Below, in pieces: positions 9,155 to 17,772 of a DNA stretch of 64,000 nucleotides. The translations under genes and the position numbers were made by a program. The stretch covers positions 310,001-374,000 of the forward strand of contig NZ_FRBL01000008.1 in NCBI RefSeq assembly GCF_900142605.1. Direction: 5' to 3'. Numbering within the stretch: position 1 is the first letter of the stretch; each line of letters starts with the position of its first letter. Source of the stretch: Chitinophaga jiangningensis. Lineage in GTDB: Bacteria; Bacteroidota; Bacteroidia; Chitinophagales; Chitinophagaceae. Below the pieces are notes generated by a model. The model was given only the letters and a program-made list of their open reading frames with translations, searched no databases and was not told where the DNA came from.

Positions 9155-10402
9155 TTATTTAGCGATCAAAGTTTCGGTGTGGAGCTGCGGATATTTTATC
9201 TCCCTATGTAAAAATTTATAGAACCCGCCGGCTATGCAAAAGCTCAGCAGCCCCTGCAAATGCATGCAGTACTGCGGTGATATAATTTTAGCCAGCCAGC
9301 CTATTAACAGGCTTCCCAGTGGTAAGGTTCCGTAGGTAGCCATCGCAAGGAAAGCCACCACGCGGCCCCGCAGCTGCCCTGGGCATACCATCTGTACAAT
9401 CATGATACCGATCGGTATGGCGGACATCAGTGCAAAACCACATACAAAGCAGCACAACAGGTAAAGTGGCAGCCAGGTTACAAATGGCATGGTAAAAAGG
9501 CCAGCACCCAATAGCAGGAGGTTTTTAAAGAGATATTGTTTGAGCGTGGCCGGATATTTACGGCCTGCGAGATAAAGGGTACTAATAAGTGCACCCAACC
9601 CCGATGCGGCATTCATATAGCCATAGATAGCGGCATTCCCTTTAAACACCACATCGGCGAAATATGGCTGCAACGTATCGCTGGTGGCCACCAACAAACA
9701 GATAAAAACATTCAGCAAAATGAGCGGGCCTATTTCTAAGTCGGAGCGTGTAAAAGTCCAGCCGTCCTTAAAATCTTTCCATGGGTCCTTTGTCGTAGTT
9801 ACCTCCACGTGTGCGGGGAAATGCATGAGGTTCAGGCAAAAGATTACCGCGATAAAACTCACGGCGTTGGAGGCAAAACAAAATGTAGCACCAAACTGCG
9901 CCAGCACAATGCCGGATAAAGCCGGGCCTGCCAGCCTCGTGAAATTATTCAAAGACGCATTCATGGCAATGGCGCCGGGCAGGTCAGCCCCGTTCTTCAC
10001 TATATCATTCACCATAGCCTGCCGCGCCGGAATATCAAAAGCATTGGCCATGCCCAGCAAAGCGCTGAGCAACAGGATGAGCCACACTTCATGGGCACCA
10101 AGGTAATAAGCCAGGGTAAGACACACTGCCTGCAAAGCGGAACCCACCTGGGTAAACATCAATACTTTAAAACGATCGTAACGGTCCGCCACTATGCCGC
10201 CCAGGGGCGACAAAAAGAAAGAAGGAAACTGCTCCGCAAATACCGTAAGCCCCACCCACATGAGCGAATGCGTGAGCGAGTAAATCACCCAGATAACTGC
10301 CGTACGCTGCATCCACATGCCTATGCGGGAGATGAGCTGACCGGTGAAAAACAGACTGTAATCCCTTGACTTAAAAACCCTGAAGGTATTGGCAATATTC
10401 AT
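9155..10402 (-). CDS. MFS exporter, enterobactin-exporter-like (MFS_3) family
   Basis: Twelve-helix inner-membrane transporter of 415 residues. The N-terminal FTGQLISRIGMWMQRTAVIWVIYSL and the loop motif GGIVADRYDRFKVL between helices 2 and 3 are typical of the EntS-like MFS_3 group, which exports siderophores or drugs. The start ATG at 10402 overlaps the first base of a 31-bp operator shared with the TetR gene promoter. It lies 44 bp downstream of the TetR gene and 7 bp upstream of the isochorismatase-fold gene. A TetR-controlled detoxification or export function is inferred; the substrate is not known. Confidence 0.92.
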   Translation of the reverse strand: MNIANTFRVFKSRDYSLFFTGQLISRIGMWMQRTAVIWVIYSLTHSLMWVGLTVFAEQFPSFFLSPLGGIVADRYDRFKVLMFTQVGSALQAVCLTLAYYLGAHEVWLILLLSALLGMANAFDIPARQAMVNDIVKNGADLPGAIAMNASLNNFTRLAGPALSGIVLAQFGATFCFASNAVSFIAVIFCLNLMHFPAHVEVTTTKDPWKDFKDGWTFTRSDLEIGPLILLNVFICLLVATSDTLQPYFADVVFKGNAAIYGYMNAASGLGALISTLYLAGRKYPATLKQYLFKNLLLLGAGLFTMPFVTWLPLYLLCCFVCGFALMSAIPIGIMIVQMVCPGQLRGRVVAFLAMATYGTLPLGSLLIGWLAKIISPQYCMHLQGLLSFCIAGGFYKFLHREIKYPQLHTETLIAK

Positions 10403-10432
10403 TTTGGACTAAATTTCAAATTCGGTCGAAAA
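10402..10432. promoter_or_regulatory. TetR operator copy 1, overlapping the MFS start
   Basis: A 31-bp element running from TTTTGGACTAAATTTC to GGTCGAAAA. It matches the element at 11059-11089 at 27 of 31 positions. The outer arms TTTTGGAC and GGTC-AAAA are an imperfect inverted repeat (one mismatch). Its position over the MFS start codon fits repression of the exporter. Confidence 0.7.
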
Positions 10433-10446
10433 ATAAGCAAAAAAAT

Positions 10447-11040
10447 TTAGCGCAGCCCTTTGTAGAACAGTTCGCAAAAGGCAGCAATGGTATCAGCAGG
10501 TTCCAGGTCGGTACCATGGAGAATGATTTCACGGTTGATGCCCCTGAGAGATGAAAGGAAAATAAGGATGGCCTGGTCCATTTCGGTTTTGTTTAGTGCC
10601 CGCAGCTCCCGGCGGTGAATAGCCCCGGAAAGCAGCTGCTGCATCACCGTTTTTTCCTTGATGAGATATTGGTGGTGATTGGCTTTTTTAATATCGATAT
10701 ACTTGGAAAGCGTTTCGGAATCCATACCGGTTTCCGTCACCTTGTACAGCGCTTTCCGCTTGCGGCTCATTTCATACTTTACCATGGCAAACGCCAGCAG
10801 CTGCTCCGGCAACGTATCCTTGCTGCTTATTGCTTTGATGGTCATCAGTACAATGTCGTTGATCTCCACTTCCAGGGCTGCATTAAAAATCTCCTCCTTG
10901 CTTTTGAAGTAGTAGTACATGGTACTTTTGCCCATGCCGGCCACCCTGGCTATCTCTTCCATGGTAACAGCACCCATTCCGGATTGATGGAACAGCTGCT
11001 GCGCAGTTTGTATGATGATATCTCTTTTACCGGATGACAT
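10447..11040 (-). CDS. TetR/AcrR family transcriptional regulator
   Basis: Cytoplasmic repressor of 197 residues. The N-terminal helix-turn-helix reads EEIARVAGMGKSTMYYYFKS at about residues 24-43, a canonical TetR recognition unit; the rest is an all-helical ligand-binding and dimerisation domain with no clear family. It precedes the MFS exporter and isochorismatase-fold genes on the same strand. Near-identical palindromic elements lie upstream of this gene and over the MFS start, so autoregulation and repression of the exporter are likely. Confidence 0.94.
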   Translation of the reverse strand: MSSGKRDIIIQTAQQLFHQSGMGAVTMEEIARVAGMGKSTMYYYFKSKEEIFNAALEVEINDIVLMTIKAISSKDTLPEQLLAFAMVKYEMSRKRKALYKVTETGMDSETLSKYIDIKKANHHQYLIKEKTVMQQLLSGAIHRRELRALNKTEMDQAILIFLSSLRGINREIILHGTDLEPADTIAAFCELFYKGLR

Positions 11041-11058
11041 ACATCGAAGGTAAGTATA

Positions 11059-11089
11059 TTTTGGACTAAATTTCGACTTTGGTCCAAAA
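11059..11089. promoter_or_regulatory. TetR operator copy 2, upstream of tetR
   Basis: A 31-bp element with perfect outer arms TTTTGGAC and GTCCAAAA, 19 bp upstream of the tetR start. The left half TTTTGGACTAAATTTC is identical to the copy at 10402. The pair of matched sites flanking the regulator and in front of its likely target is the classic TetR arrangement. Confidence 0.75.
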
Positions 11090-11128
11090 TTTCTCTAAGT
11101 GATCAGTAAGCCTGCTTTTAGCTAAAAA

Positions 11129-11788
11129 TCAGACGAGTGCAGTTTTGATAATTTCGTTCACGGGCAAAATGTCCTCATCCTCCTTCTGCCGGCTCCTTTC
11201 CGAGTGTTTACGGTTAATCACCGGGCCTACATTCTTCAACAGCTCAAATACATTCTGCTCATGATCTTCAAAAATCAGGTGCCTGGTAAGGAACTGCGTG
11301 ATCAGTTCCAGCTGCTCCCCACTTAATTCCAGGCTGGTGTTTTGAAGATGTTGAGCGATCGCGGCTTCGATTTCCGCCTGCTCCTCCACATTACCCACGG
11401 TAAGGGGCAGCAACAGCAAAAACAACAGCGACTCGTTATGGGCGGCTTTTGCGGTGATAGCTTTTAGCTCCTCCCAACTGAAGAGCGACAGGTGAAAGTG
11501 ACCGCCGGTATTACCAAGGTAGGTATCATTAAAGAAGTACACGGTTTCATGCGGGCGGAATTCAGCATACAGGGTTACCTCTTCGTTGAGGGGGTGTATA
11601 AAGGTGTAGCCGGTCCAGGGCTCCTCCTCTTCAGTGCCGGTAAGGCCGTTGAGCCACTCGCCGGACGGCATTTCAAAATGATCAAACAGGTAATCAGACA
11701 GCATAATTTCCAGGTCATCGCTAGAGGCAAAAGGGAACTGGGTCAGCAAAAAGAGGCAGAAGTTACGGTTAGATAAGGTTAATTCCAT
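11129..11788 (-). CDS. Uncharacterised acidic protein
   Basis: About 219 residues, not recognised. It starts MELTLSNRNFCLFLLTQFPF, is acidic and aromatic-rich, has no signal peptide or membrane helix (the run SLLFLLLLPLTVG at about residue 120 is short and looks like a buried helix), and ends in a charged tail with the segment RKHSERSRQKEDED. The frame opens further upstream to a TTG at 11878, but that codon lies inside an exact -7 promoter box, so ATG 11788 is chosen. It has the size and makeup of immunity or stress accessory proteins, but no toxin gene is adjacent and this is not asserted. Confidence 0.75.
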   Translation of the reverse strand: MELTLSNRNFCLFLLTQFPFASSDDLEIMLSDYLFDHFEMPSGEWLNGLTGTEEEEPWTGYTFIHPLNEEVTLYAEFRPHETVYFFNDTYLGNTGGHFHLSLFSWEELKAITAKAAHNESLLFLLLLPLTVGNVEEQAEIEAAIAQHLQNTSLELSGEQLELITQFLTRHLIFEDHEQNVFELLKNVGPVINRKHSERSRQKEDEDILPVNEIIKTALV

Positions 11789-11821
11789 TGTTAGCAGGTA
11801 GTGATAGTAGTTATTTTGATC

Positions 11822-11860
11822 CCGGCGCATCCATAGGACACGGCTTTTTTGCTGCGCCGG
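11822..11860 (-). promoter_or_regulatory. Leader hairpin of the uncharacterised gene
   Basis: Perfect 8-bp arms CCGGCGCA and TGCGCCGG with a 23-nt loop, located between the -7 box and the chosen start codon. It would form in the 5' leader RNA. It may be an attenuator or simply leader structure. Confidence 0.35.
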
Positions 11861-11875
11861 ATTTATATCTCCCTG

Positions 11876-11883
11876 CAAAGATA
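11876..11883 (-). promoter_or_regulatory. -7 box of the uncharacterised gene
   Basis: Minus-strand TATCTTTG, an exact TAnnTTTG match, with TTG at 11901-11899 as a possible -33 element at slightly short spacing. It decides the start: any codon at 11878 would lie in the promoter. Confidence 0.6.
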
Positions 11884-11909
11884 ATACTTAGCTGGCTACA
11901 ATAATACAA

Positions 11910-11945
11910 GATAGCCGCATTAACCTGGCGATTAATGCGGCTATC
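11910..11945 (-). terminator. Terminator of the GH95 gene
   Basis: Perfect 14-bp stem with arms GATAGCCGCATTAA and TTAATGCGGCTATC and an 8-nt loop, followed on the minus strand by TTGTATTATTG. It lies 56 bp past the GH95 stop. The core CCGCATTAA arms recur in the terminator at 45345-45382. Confidence 0.75.
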
Positions 11946-12001
11946 GGATGTATATCTGATGATCGATAACCCACACGTATAAACGAACACAGATTGATAG
12001 C

Positions 12002-14386
12002 TTAAAATGCGATTCTATACTTTTTTCCCGCCTGGGTCTCTATCTCTTTCTGCCTGCCCGCATTTTTAACGATCAGCTTGCCGCCATTACGGGAAAATAT
12101 TTCCGCCGCTTTCAACTGGCCCTCCTGCCAACGCATACTTACTTCAAATCCGCCTCTGGCACACAATCCTTTCACATCCCCGTTAGCCCATTCCTTTGGC
12201 AGCGCAGGCAGCAGCTCTACAAATCCCTGATGACTCTGCAGCAGCATCTCGGCAATGCCGGCGCCACCACCAAAGTTGCCATCAATCTGGAATGGCGGAT
12301 GGGCGCAAAACAGGTTGGTATAGGTACCTCCACCGCTCATACGTATGCCCGATTCATTGCCAATAAAGCGCAGGAGTTTCTTTAACGCATCATAGGCCTT
12401 GTCCCCGTTTTGGAGTCGCGCCCACAAATTGATACGCCAGGTGATAGCCCAGCCGGTACCATCATTGGTGCGTATTTCCAGCGATTTGCGCACTGCATCT
12501 GCCAGTGCAGGCGTGCCCGTAGCCGTAATACTATTTCCCGGGTAGGCAGCAAATAAATGCGACAGATGGCGATGACGCGGATCTTCATCTTCCCAATCAT
12601 AATACCATTCCTGCAGGTTACCTTTTTTACCTACCTGGTAAGGATAGAGTTTGTCGAGCGCCGTTTGCACCTGCTGCTGCATGGTGCCCTGCAACTTCAT
12701 AACTTTAGATAATTGCAGGTAATCGGTAAACAGCTGCCTGATCATCGCTAAATCAGCAGTAGTACCATAGGCCACCGCACCCTTATAACCGGTAGCCGGA
12801 ATGATATAAATATTTTCCGGTGAAGTGGCAGGAGCGGTCACCAGGTGGCCTTTCTTATCGTCCACGAGGAAGTCGAGGCAAAACTGCACCGCGCCTTCCA
12901 TAACACGCAGCGCCTTGCTGGCCAGGAATTGTTTATCACCGGTAAACGCGTAATGCTCAGCCAGGTGTGTACTTAACCACACCCCGCCCATGGGCCAGCT
13001 GGCCCAGTTAGCAGCTCCTTCGCCAAACGCACCTACGGGATTGGTCATCGCCCAGATATCCGTATTGTGATTACATACCCAACCTTTGCAATTATAGTAA
13101 TCCTTTGCGGTAACGGCACCGCTGCGTTGGAGTTGCTCCACCAGGTGAAGCAATGGCTCATGAAACTCCGACAGGTTACCGGTTTCAACACCCCAGTAAT
13201 TCATTTCCGCATTGATGTTGGTCGTGAAATTACTGCTCCACGGCGCACGCAGCTCTTCGTTCCAGATGCCCTGCAAATTAGCAGCAATACCACCGGGCCT
13301 GGAAGAACTGATCATCAGGTAGCGACTATATTGGTAATACAGCGCAATTAAACCATTGTCCGTATGGCCCTGGGAAAAACGTTGCAGTCGCTCGGCAGTG
13401 GTGAGATGCGTAAGGTTACTATCTCCCAAATGAAAAGAAACCCGGTCAAAATACTTCCTGAAATCAGCCTGGTGGCGGTTATTCAGCTGATCGTAGTTAC
13501 TGCCTGCGGCCTTTGTTAAATAAGCGCCGGCAATTTGCATTTCATTTTTCCCCTGCGTGCCGGGGTTTTTATCGATGCCATTGTAGCTGGTGGCCATTGA
13601 CACCAGTAACACCACTTCCTTCGCATGGCTGATATGCAGGGTACTATCTCTCCACTCCTGCTTTCCATCTGATTTCAATACCTGCATTTTTGCCACAAAA
13701 CGCATGGCATTGGCCGTATCCTGGATGATAGGATTGGATGACTTACGGTAGTTAGGCTCCACGTGCACGGGACTAAAACCTTTCATGGTAAGTGCGTTAT
13801 TACCTGCGGCCGCGTGGTGTATCAGCAAACTGTTAAACCTGCAATCCAGTTCCAGCTTATCCTTTCCGGTGGCGCTAAGTTTGATCACCATCACCTGGTC
13901 AGGATAGGAAACAAAATATTCACGTTTGTATTGTGTGCCGTTGATATCGTAACTAACGGTGCTGACTGCACGCTGTATATCCAGGCTTCGTTTGTAATTG
14001 GTTACATCACTGCCATGCTTAAAGTCCAGCAGCAGGTTGCCCAAAGGCATATACGATTCCGAATACTTTCCCTGCATGAACTTCATGAGGGAGTCCGCCT
14101 GGCGGTAGTTTTCCTGGAAAAGCGCCTCCCTAACGGGCTGCAGGTAGTTTTTGGCATTGGGATTCATATGCGCATCCACCGGGCCACCGGACCACAAAGT
14201 TTCTTCATTGAGCGAGAGCCGGTCGGAGGTAATACCGCCATACACCATGGCTCCTATCCGGCCATTGCCGATGGGCAATGCTTCTTCGAAATGAGTAGCA
14301 GGTGTTTTATACCAGAGTTGCAAACCCTGGTTATTTTGCGCCACCCCGGCAATTGGCAATGCCAACAACAACAAGTATTTTAACAT
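12002..14386 (-). CDS. GH95 family glycosidase (alpha-L-fucosidase or alpha-L-galactosidase)
   Basis: Secreted or periplasmic retaining-free (inverting) glycosidase, about 794 residues, full length for GH95. The signal peptide MLKYLLLLALPIAGVAQ is followed by the family N-terminus LWYKTPATHFEEALPIGNGR and IGAMVYGGITSDRLSLNEET. The catalytic core contains TNINAEMNYWG, with the paired asparagines that activate water in GH95, and the C-terminal IDGNFGGGAGIAEMLLQSH. The residue after GNFGG fits the helical barrel. ATG 14386 is preferred over 14395 because it gives a shorter, standard signal sequence. It stands alone with its own promoter and terminator. The substrate is terminal alpha-fucose or alpha-L-galactose on a plant or host glycan; which one cannot be decided. 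Confidence 0.93.
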   Translation of the reverse strand: MLKYLLLLALPIAGVAQNNQGLQLWYKTPATHFEEALPIGNGRIGAMVYGGITSDRLSLNEETLWSGGPVDAHMNPNAKNYLQPVREALFQENYRQADSLMKFMQGKYSESYMPLGNLLLDFKHGSDVTNYKRSLDIQRAVSTVSYDINGTQYKREYFVSYPDQVMVIKLSATGKDKLELDCRFNSLLIHHAAAGNNALTMKGFSPVHVEPNYRKSSNPIIQDTANAMRFVAKMQVLKSDGKQEWRDSTLHISHAKEVVLLVSMATSYNGIDKNPGTQGKNEMQIAGAYLTKAAGSNYDQLNNRHQADFRKYFDRVSFHLGDSNLTHLTTAERLQRFSQGHTDNGLIALYYQYSRYLMISSSRPGGIAANLQGIWNEELRAPWSSNFTTNINAEMNYWGVETGNLSEFHEPLLHLVEQLQRSGAVTAKDYYNCKGWVCNHNTDIWAMTNPVGAFGEGAANWASWPMGGVWLSTHLAEHYAFTGDKQFLASKALRVMEGAVQFCLDFLVDDKKGHLVTAPATSPENIYIIPATGYKGAVAYGTTADLAMIRQLFTDYLQLSKVMKLQGTMQQQVQTALDKLYPYQVGKKGNLQEWYYDWEDEDPRHRHLSHLFAAYPGNSITATGTPALADAVRKSLEIRTNDGTGWAITWRINLWARLQNGDKAYDALKKLLRFIGNESGIRMSGGGTYTNLFCAHPPFQIDGNFGGGAGIAEMLLQSHQGFVELLPALPKEWANGDVKGLCARGGFEVSMRWQEGQLKAAEIFSRNGGKLIVKNAGRQKEIETQAGKKYRIAF

Positions 14387-14438
14387 AGTACACATGGAAT
14401 TTTGTTATAGCAACATTTCATTGTTCACGCTATAATTT

Positions 14439-14448
14439 CGTACAAAGT
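14439..14448 (-). promoter_or_regulatory. Probable -7 region of the GH95 gene
   Basis: Minus-strand TTACTTTGTA, a near match to TAnnTTTG. The same ten bases occur ahead of the methyltransferase gene near 39115. Seven of eight consensus positions fit, so this is a moderate call. Confidence 0.4.
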
Positions 14449-14605
14449 AAACAGAAGGAATTATTTATGCAAACGGCGGGTCGGAATTGTATAACAGAAA
14501 GTCTTATTAATAACATTACCACCTGTTTCAACCGGTTGCAGGCGGCCGTCGCAATCGACCCTGAATTAGTCGTGGTTCCCCCGCATTGTTTAGCCTGCTT
14601 CCTGT

Positions 14606-14613
14606 TAACTTTG
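14606..14613 (+). promoter_or_regulatory. -7 box of the DUF1569 gene
   Basis: TAACTTTG, an exact TAnnTTTG match, with TTG at 14586-14588 at suitable -33 spacing. Transcription would start near 14620, only about 14 nt before ATG 14634, which rules out the longer frame start at 14586. Confidence 0.65.
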
Positions 14614-14633
14614 AATCATCAGAAACTGAACGT

Positions 14634-15083
14634 ATGAAAACGATTCACCATCCGGACGACAGATCCTCCCTGATCGCCCGTATTCATGCTTTACCGGAAA
14701 CAAATCCTGGTCAATGGGGTAAAATGAATATGCATCAGATGATACAACATTGCATTCTCTGGGAGGACCTGATGCTCCGAAAAAAGGAATTCCGCCAGGT
14801 TTTTATTGGGAAGTTATTTGGCAAAATGGCGCTGCGGGCACTCACAAAAGATGATGCACCCATCAGGCGTAACGCTCCTACCGATCCGCATATGAAAATC
14901 ACGGGTGTGGTTACGGAGCGCATCCCGGTATTAAAACAACAGTGGATTACCCTGCTGCAGGAACATGCACATTATCCTGAAACCGGCATCATGCACCCCT
15001 TTTTTGGAAAAATGACGGGCGCTGAAGTGGGCATATTGGTATACAAACATACTGATCATCACCTGCGGCAGTTTGGCGGGTAA
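14634..15083 (+). CDS. DUF1569 (DinB-like) family protein
   Basis: Cytoplasmic 149-residue protein with the DUF1569 pattern: WGKMNMHQMIQHCILWEDL near the N-terminus and GKMTGAEVGILVYKHTDHHL near the C-terminus. The histidines in QHC and HTDHH are placed as in the metal-binding four-helix DinB/YfiT fold. The biochemical role is unknown for this family. It is monocistronic, between divergent GH95 and convergent TlpA-like genes. The start is fixed by the promoter box 20 bp upstream. Confidence 0.88.
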   Translation: MKTIHHPDDRSSLIARIHALPETNPGQWGKMNMHQMIQHCILWEDLMLRKKEFRQVFIGKLFGKMALRALTKDDAPIRRNAPTDPHMKITGVVTERIPVLKQQWITLLQEHAHYPETGIMHPFFGKMTGAEVGILVYKHTDHHLRQFGG

Positions 15084-15112
15084 ACTATTTTTTTTAGGGA
15101 GAGATAAAATAA

Positions 15113-15144
15113 CACAGGGAGCGGGCAAACGCCTGCTCCCTGTG
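15113..15144. terminator. Shared terminator hairpin between convergent genes
   Basis: A 14-bp stem (one G-T pair) with loop AAAC, arms CACAGGGAGCGGGC and GCCTGCTCCCTGTG, midway between the stop codons of DUF1569 and the TlpA-like gene. There is no strong T-run directly beside it on either strand, so efficiency is uncertain. Confidence 0.6.
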
Positions 15145-15164
15145 GTTCCATTAAGCTGTTTTCA

Positions 15165-16307
15165 CTATTTCACTGGCGGAAGGAATTTTTCCAGCTCTCC
15201 GGTTAAATGCTCCCCTCTTAAGTTACGGGCAAGTATTTTCCCATCCGGACTTATCAGCAGGTTCTGAGGAACGGCAGTTACGCCATAAGCTTGGGCCACG
15301 GGGTTGTTCCAACCCTGCAGGTTACTCACATGCACCCAGGGCATACCATCCTTTTCAATGGCGTTAATCCAGTTGGTTTTCTTATCGTCCAGGGATACAC
15401 TGATGATGATGAAGTTCCTGTCTTTATAAGCATTCCAGGCTTTTACCACGTTCGGATTTTCAGCCCTGCAAGGACCACACCAGCTGGCCCAGAAGTCCAG
15501 AAATACGTACTTGCCCTTAAAATCGGACAAGTGCAGCAGTTGACCGCTGGTATCCGCCTGCGCAAAGTCAGGCGCTGTTTGTCCCACAGCAAGGCTTTTA
15601 GCCAGGGCGAGTTTAGCAGCGATTTTTTTCGCTTCAGGGATATTTCGGATGCTGCTATCCAGGGACAGGAACATGGGTTCGAAGGATTTCACATGAATGA
15701 TAGAGGATCGCTCTTTTACCACATCCCAGCTAAGCCATGATTTAGGATGACTCATTACAAAATCATCCGTAATTTTCCTTCGCTTTTCTGCCAACGGTGC
15801 CATAGCAGCAGATAAAGCAGCATCGCCGGTGGTATCTTTTGTTTCGAAATGCTTCAGGCGTTCCCGGATAATGGGCGCCAGTTGCGCTACCACTTCAGCT
15901 TCCAGCCTGCCTAATTCCAATAATTCACTTTGGGTTTTACCACCTGTAATGGTAGCCGGTTTTATGGAATCCTTTCCTTTGATACGAATGATGGCACCAC
16001 CATCGATAAAGAATTCTTTTTCATCCCTGGCCAGGTATTTATTAAAATCGAAGGGCCCAGGATTCAATTCTTTTATTTCGATGCTGGCTTTTACCGGATG
16101 CTGTACTGTTCCGGCAAATTGAAATTTACCGTTGCGGACCAAAGCTGAATCGTGTACCTTCTTTTCTCCGTCATAATATTGCAGGAATGCTTTCCGTTCT
16201 TCTTTCAGGCCGGGGAAACTTCCCTTGATTGTAAAGGACTGCTGGGCCATGGCCACAGCACTGGTGAGCAGCAAACCTGTGCTCAGTATTACTTTTATTT
16301 TATTCAT
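15165..16307 (-). CDS. TlpA-like thioredoxin with N-terminal DUF4369 domain
   Basis: Exported disulfide oxidoreductase, 380 residues. A signal peptide ends at AMAQQ; residues about 22-125 form a DUF4369-like beta domain (FTIKGSFPGLKEERKAFLQY); the C-terminal 140 residues are an AhpC/TSA-Redoxin domain with the active-site motif WASWCGPC. It is the last gene of the sigma/FecR-controlled SusC/SusD unit, 13 bp past the SusD gene. Proteins of this type often end SusCD operons in Chitinophagaceae, and may maintain disulfides of imported or surface proteins; the exact client is unknown. Confidence 0.93.
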   Translation of the reverse strand: MNKIKVILSTGLLLTSAVAMAQQSFTIKGSFPGLKEERKAFLQYYDGEKKVHDSALVRNGKFQFAGTVQHPVKASIEIKELNPGPFDFNKYLARDEKEFFIDGGAIIRIKGKDSIKPATITGGKTQSELLELGRLEAEVVAQLAPIIRERLKHFETKDTTGDAALSAAMAPLAEKRRKITDDFVMSHPKSWLSWDVVKERSSIIHVKSFEPMFLSLDSSIRNIPEAKKIAAKLALAKSLAVGQTAPDFAQADTSGQLLHLSDFKGKYVFLDFWASWCGPCRAENPNVVKAWNAYKDRNFIIISVSLDDKKTNWINAIEKDGMPWVHVSNLQGWNNPVAQAYGVTAVPQNLLISPDGKILARNLRGEHLTGELEKFLPPVK

Positions 16308-16320
16308 GGGTAAATGTTAT

Positions 16321-17754
16321 TTATGGGTTATTGGTCATGCCAGGATTCAGGTCCATTGTAAGCCGGCTATAGCGGATGGTAAATCGTTCCTGCTTCAGCG
16401 TTAGTTCCTGCGGCGCACCAGTGGCCGGATAAATCCGGTGTGTATAAACTTTTTGGCTGAATAGCGGGTCTACTGACATGCGGCGCATATCAAACCAGCG
16501 ACTCCCTGTCATCGCAAATTCGCGCACTCTTTCACCATTGATCACGTAGTCGATCAGCTGCGCCTGCGTCATACCGGCAGGTACCACTGCTACGGCAGCC
16601 GGCATACGGCGGGCGCGCAGCATTTCCAGGTCGGCCCGCGCACCATCCGGGTCGTTAGCCCGGGCTTTACATTCAGCACGCATCAATATCATATCAGGTA
16701 AAGTGATGCCGGTATTTACCGCTATACCGGGCATGCCTATACGGCGTAATACTCCTGGAACACCGTAGGCCCCACCGCTGAAAGGTGCTGCCGTAAAGAG
16801 TTTAAGGCGCAGGTCCTGGTTGTGATACAGTGCACGTGTTTCCGGCGTGATAACCAGTTCACTATTGGTAAACGCCCAATAATTCACGGTATTCTTTACA
16901 AATACATATTCTGTTATAGCATCCGGCGCCGGTGACGCCGGCCCCAAAGCGCCTATCGGCAGAAATACACCACCCGTTGCGAACTCTACATTGTAATCGT
17001 ATAGCCGTACAGGTATACTGGCCCCCTGCAGGTGTGTAAACGCATTATTCAGTTGCTCCAGCGCTTCCGGAAATCGGCCCATTGTCAGGTACACCTTGCC
17101 CAGCAAGGCTTCCCCGGCAGTTTTGGACATACGCATACGCCAGTATACTTTTTCCGGCAGGTCAGGCAGGGCGGTTTGCAGGTCGTGCAGTACCAGATCG
17201 TATACTTCCTGTACGGTGGCGCGGGTAAATTGCCGCTGGGTAACGTCCGACTGCGTACTGATCGGGCAACCCGGATCAGTGGCAGCGGTAGCCGGATGAT
17301 AAGGTTTACCGAAATAGTTAACCATCATAAAATAGCACCAGGCGCGGCCCACCAGCGCTTCGGCCTTCAGCCCGCGCTTCTGCTGCTCCGTACCGTTGGT
17401 ACTGCTCATCACTTCATTGATCACTTTGTTGTACACATACACCTGCTTCATGAAATCAATGACTTCCGGATTGTTTTCATTGGGTTCGTAGATATCGTCT
17501 GCCCATTTGAATAAACGCTGCGTTCGTAGCGGAGCGCCGCTAAGCCAGGGTTCCACTGCCGCCACCTCGTCCCCCATGGGTATTTGTGTGTCCGCGGTTA
17601 CATTGAGCAGATCCAGGTTGTTCAGTAACAGGTTATAGTCGTCCGTTTTTTTGGCGATGAGTTTACCCTTTGGTTCCACCTCCAGGAAATCTTTATTACA
17701 CGCAGCCAGCATCGTTACACTCAGCAATCCCGCTAACCAGATTGTATACTTCAT
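16321..17754 (-). CDS. SusD/RagB family outer-membrane nutrient-binding lipoprotein
   Basis: Surface lipoprotein, 477 residues, that captures ligand for the partner SusC channel. The lipobox LAA-C is at Cys19, followed by KDFLEVEPKG, the usual SusD N-terminus. The TPR-rich middle includes EQLNNAFTHLQ, and the C-terminus has the RagB pattern ...MILMRAECKARANDPDGARADLEMLRARR with NGERVREFAMTGSRWFDMRR, split by a ligand region. It is 18 bp downstream of the STN-containing SusC gene and 13 bp upstream of the TlpA-like gene. The ligand is unknown and no CAZyme is in the operon. Confidence 0.95.
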   Translation of the reverse strand: MKYTIWLAGLLSVTMLAACNKDFLEVEPKGKLIAKKTDDYNLLLNNLDLLNVTADTQIPMGDEVAAVEPWLSGAPLRTQRLFKWADDIYEPNENNPEVIDFMKQVYVYNKVINEVMSSTNGTEQQKRGLKAEALVGRAWCYFMMVNYFGKPYHPATAATDPGCPISTQSDVTQRQFTRATVQEVYDLVLHDLQTALPDLPEKVYWRMRMSKTAGEALLGKVYLTMGRFPEALEQLNNAFTHLQGASIPVRLYDYNVEFATGGVFLPIGALGPASPAPDAITEYVFVKNTVNYWAFTNSELVITPETRALYHNQDLRLKLFTAAPFSGGAYGVPGVLRRIGMPGIAVNTGITLPDMILMRAECKARANDPDGARADLEMLRARRMPAAVAVVPAGMTQAQLIDYVINGERVREFAMTGSRWFDMRRMSVDPLFSQKVYTHRIYPATGAPQELTLKQERFTIRYSRLTMDLNPGMTNNP

Positions 17755-17772
17755 GATTGTTTGGTTTAAAAG

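Noticed and set aside
11116..11127. TTTTAGCTAAAA palindrome as a terminator
   Set aside because: No GC stem and no loop; it overlaps the 3' end region of the uncharacterised gene and is likely chance in A/T-rich DNA.
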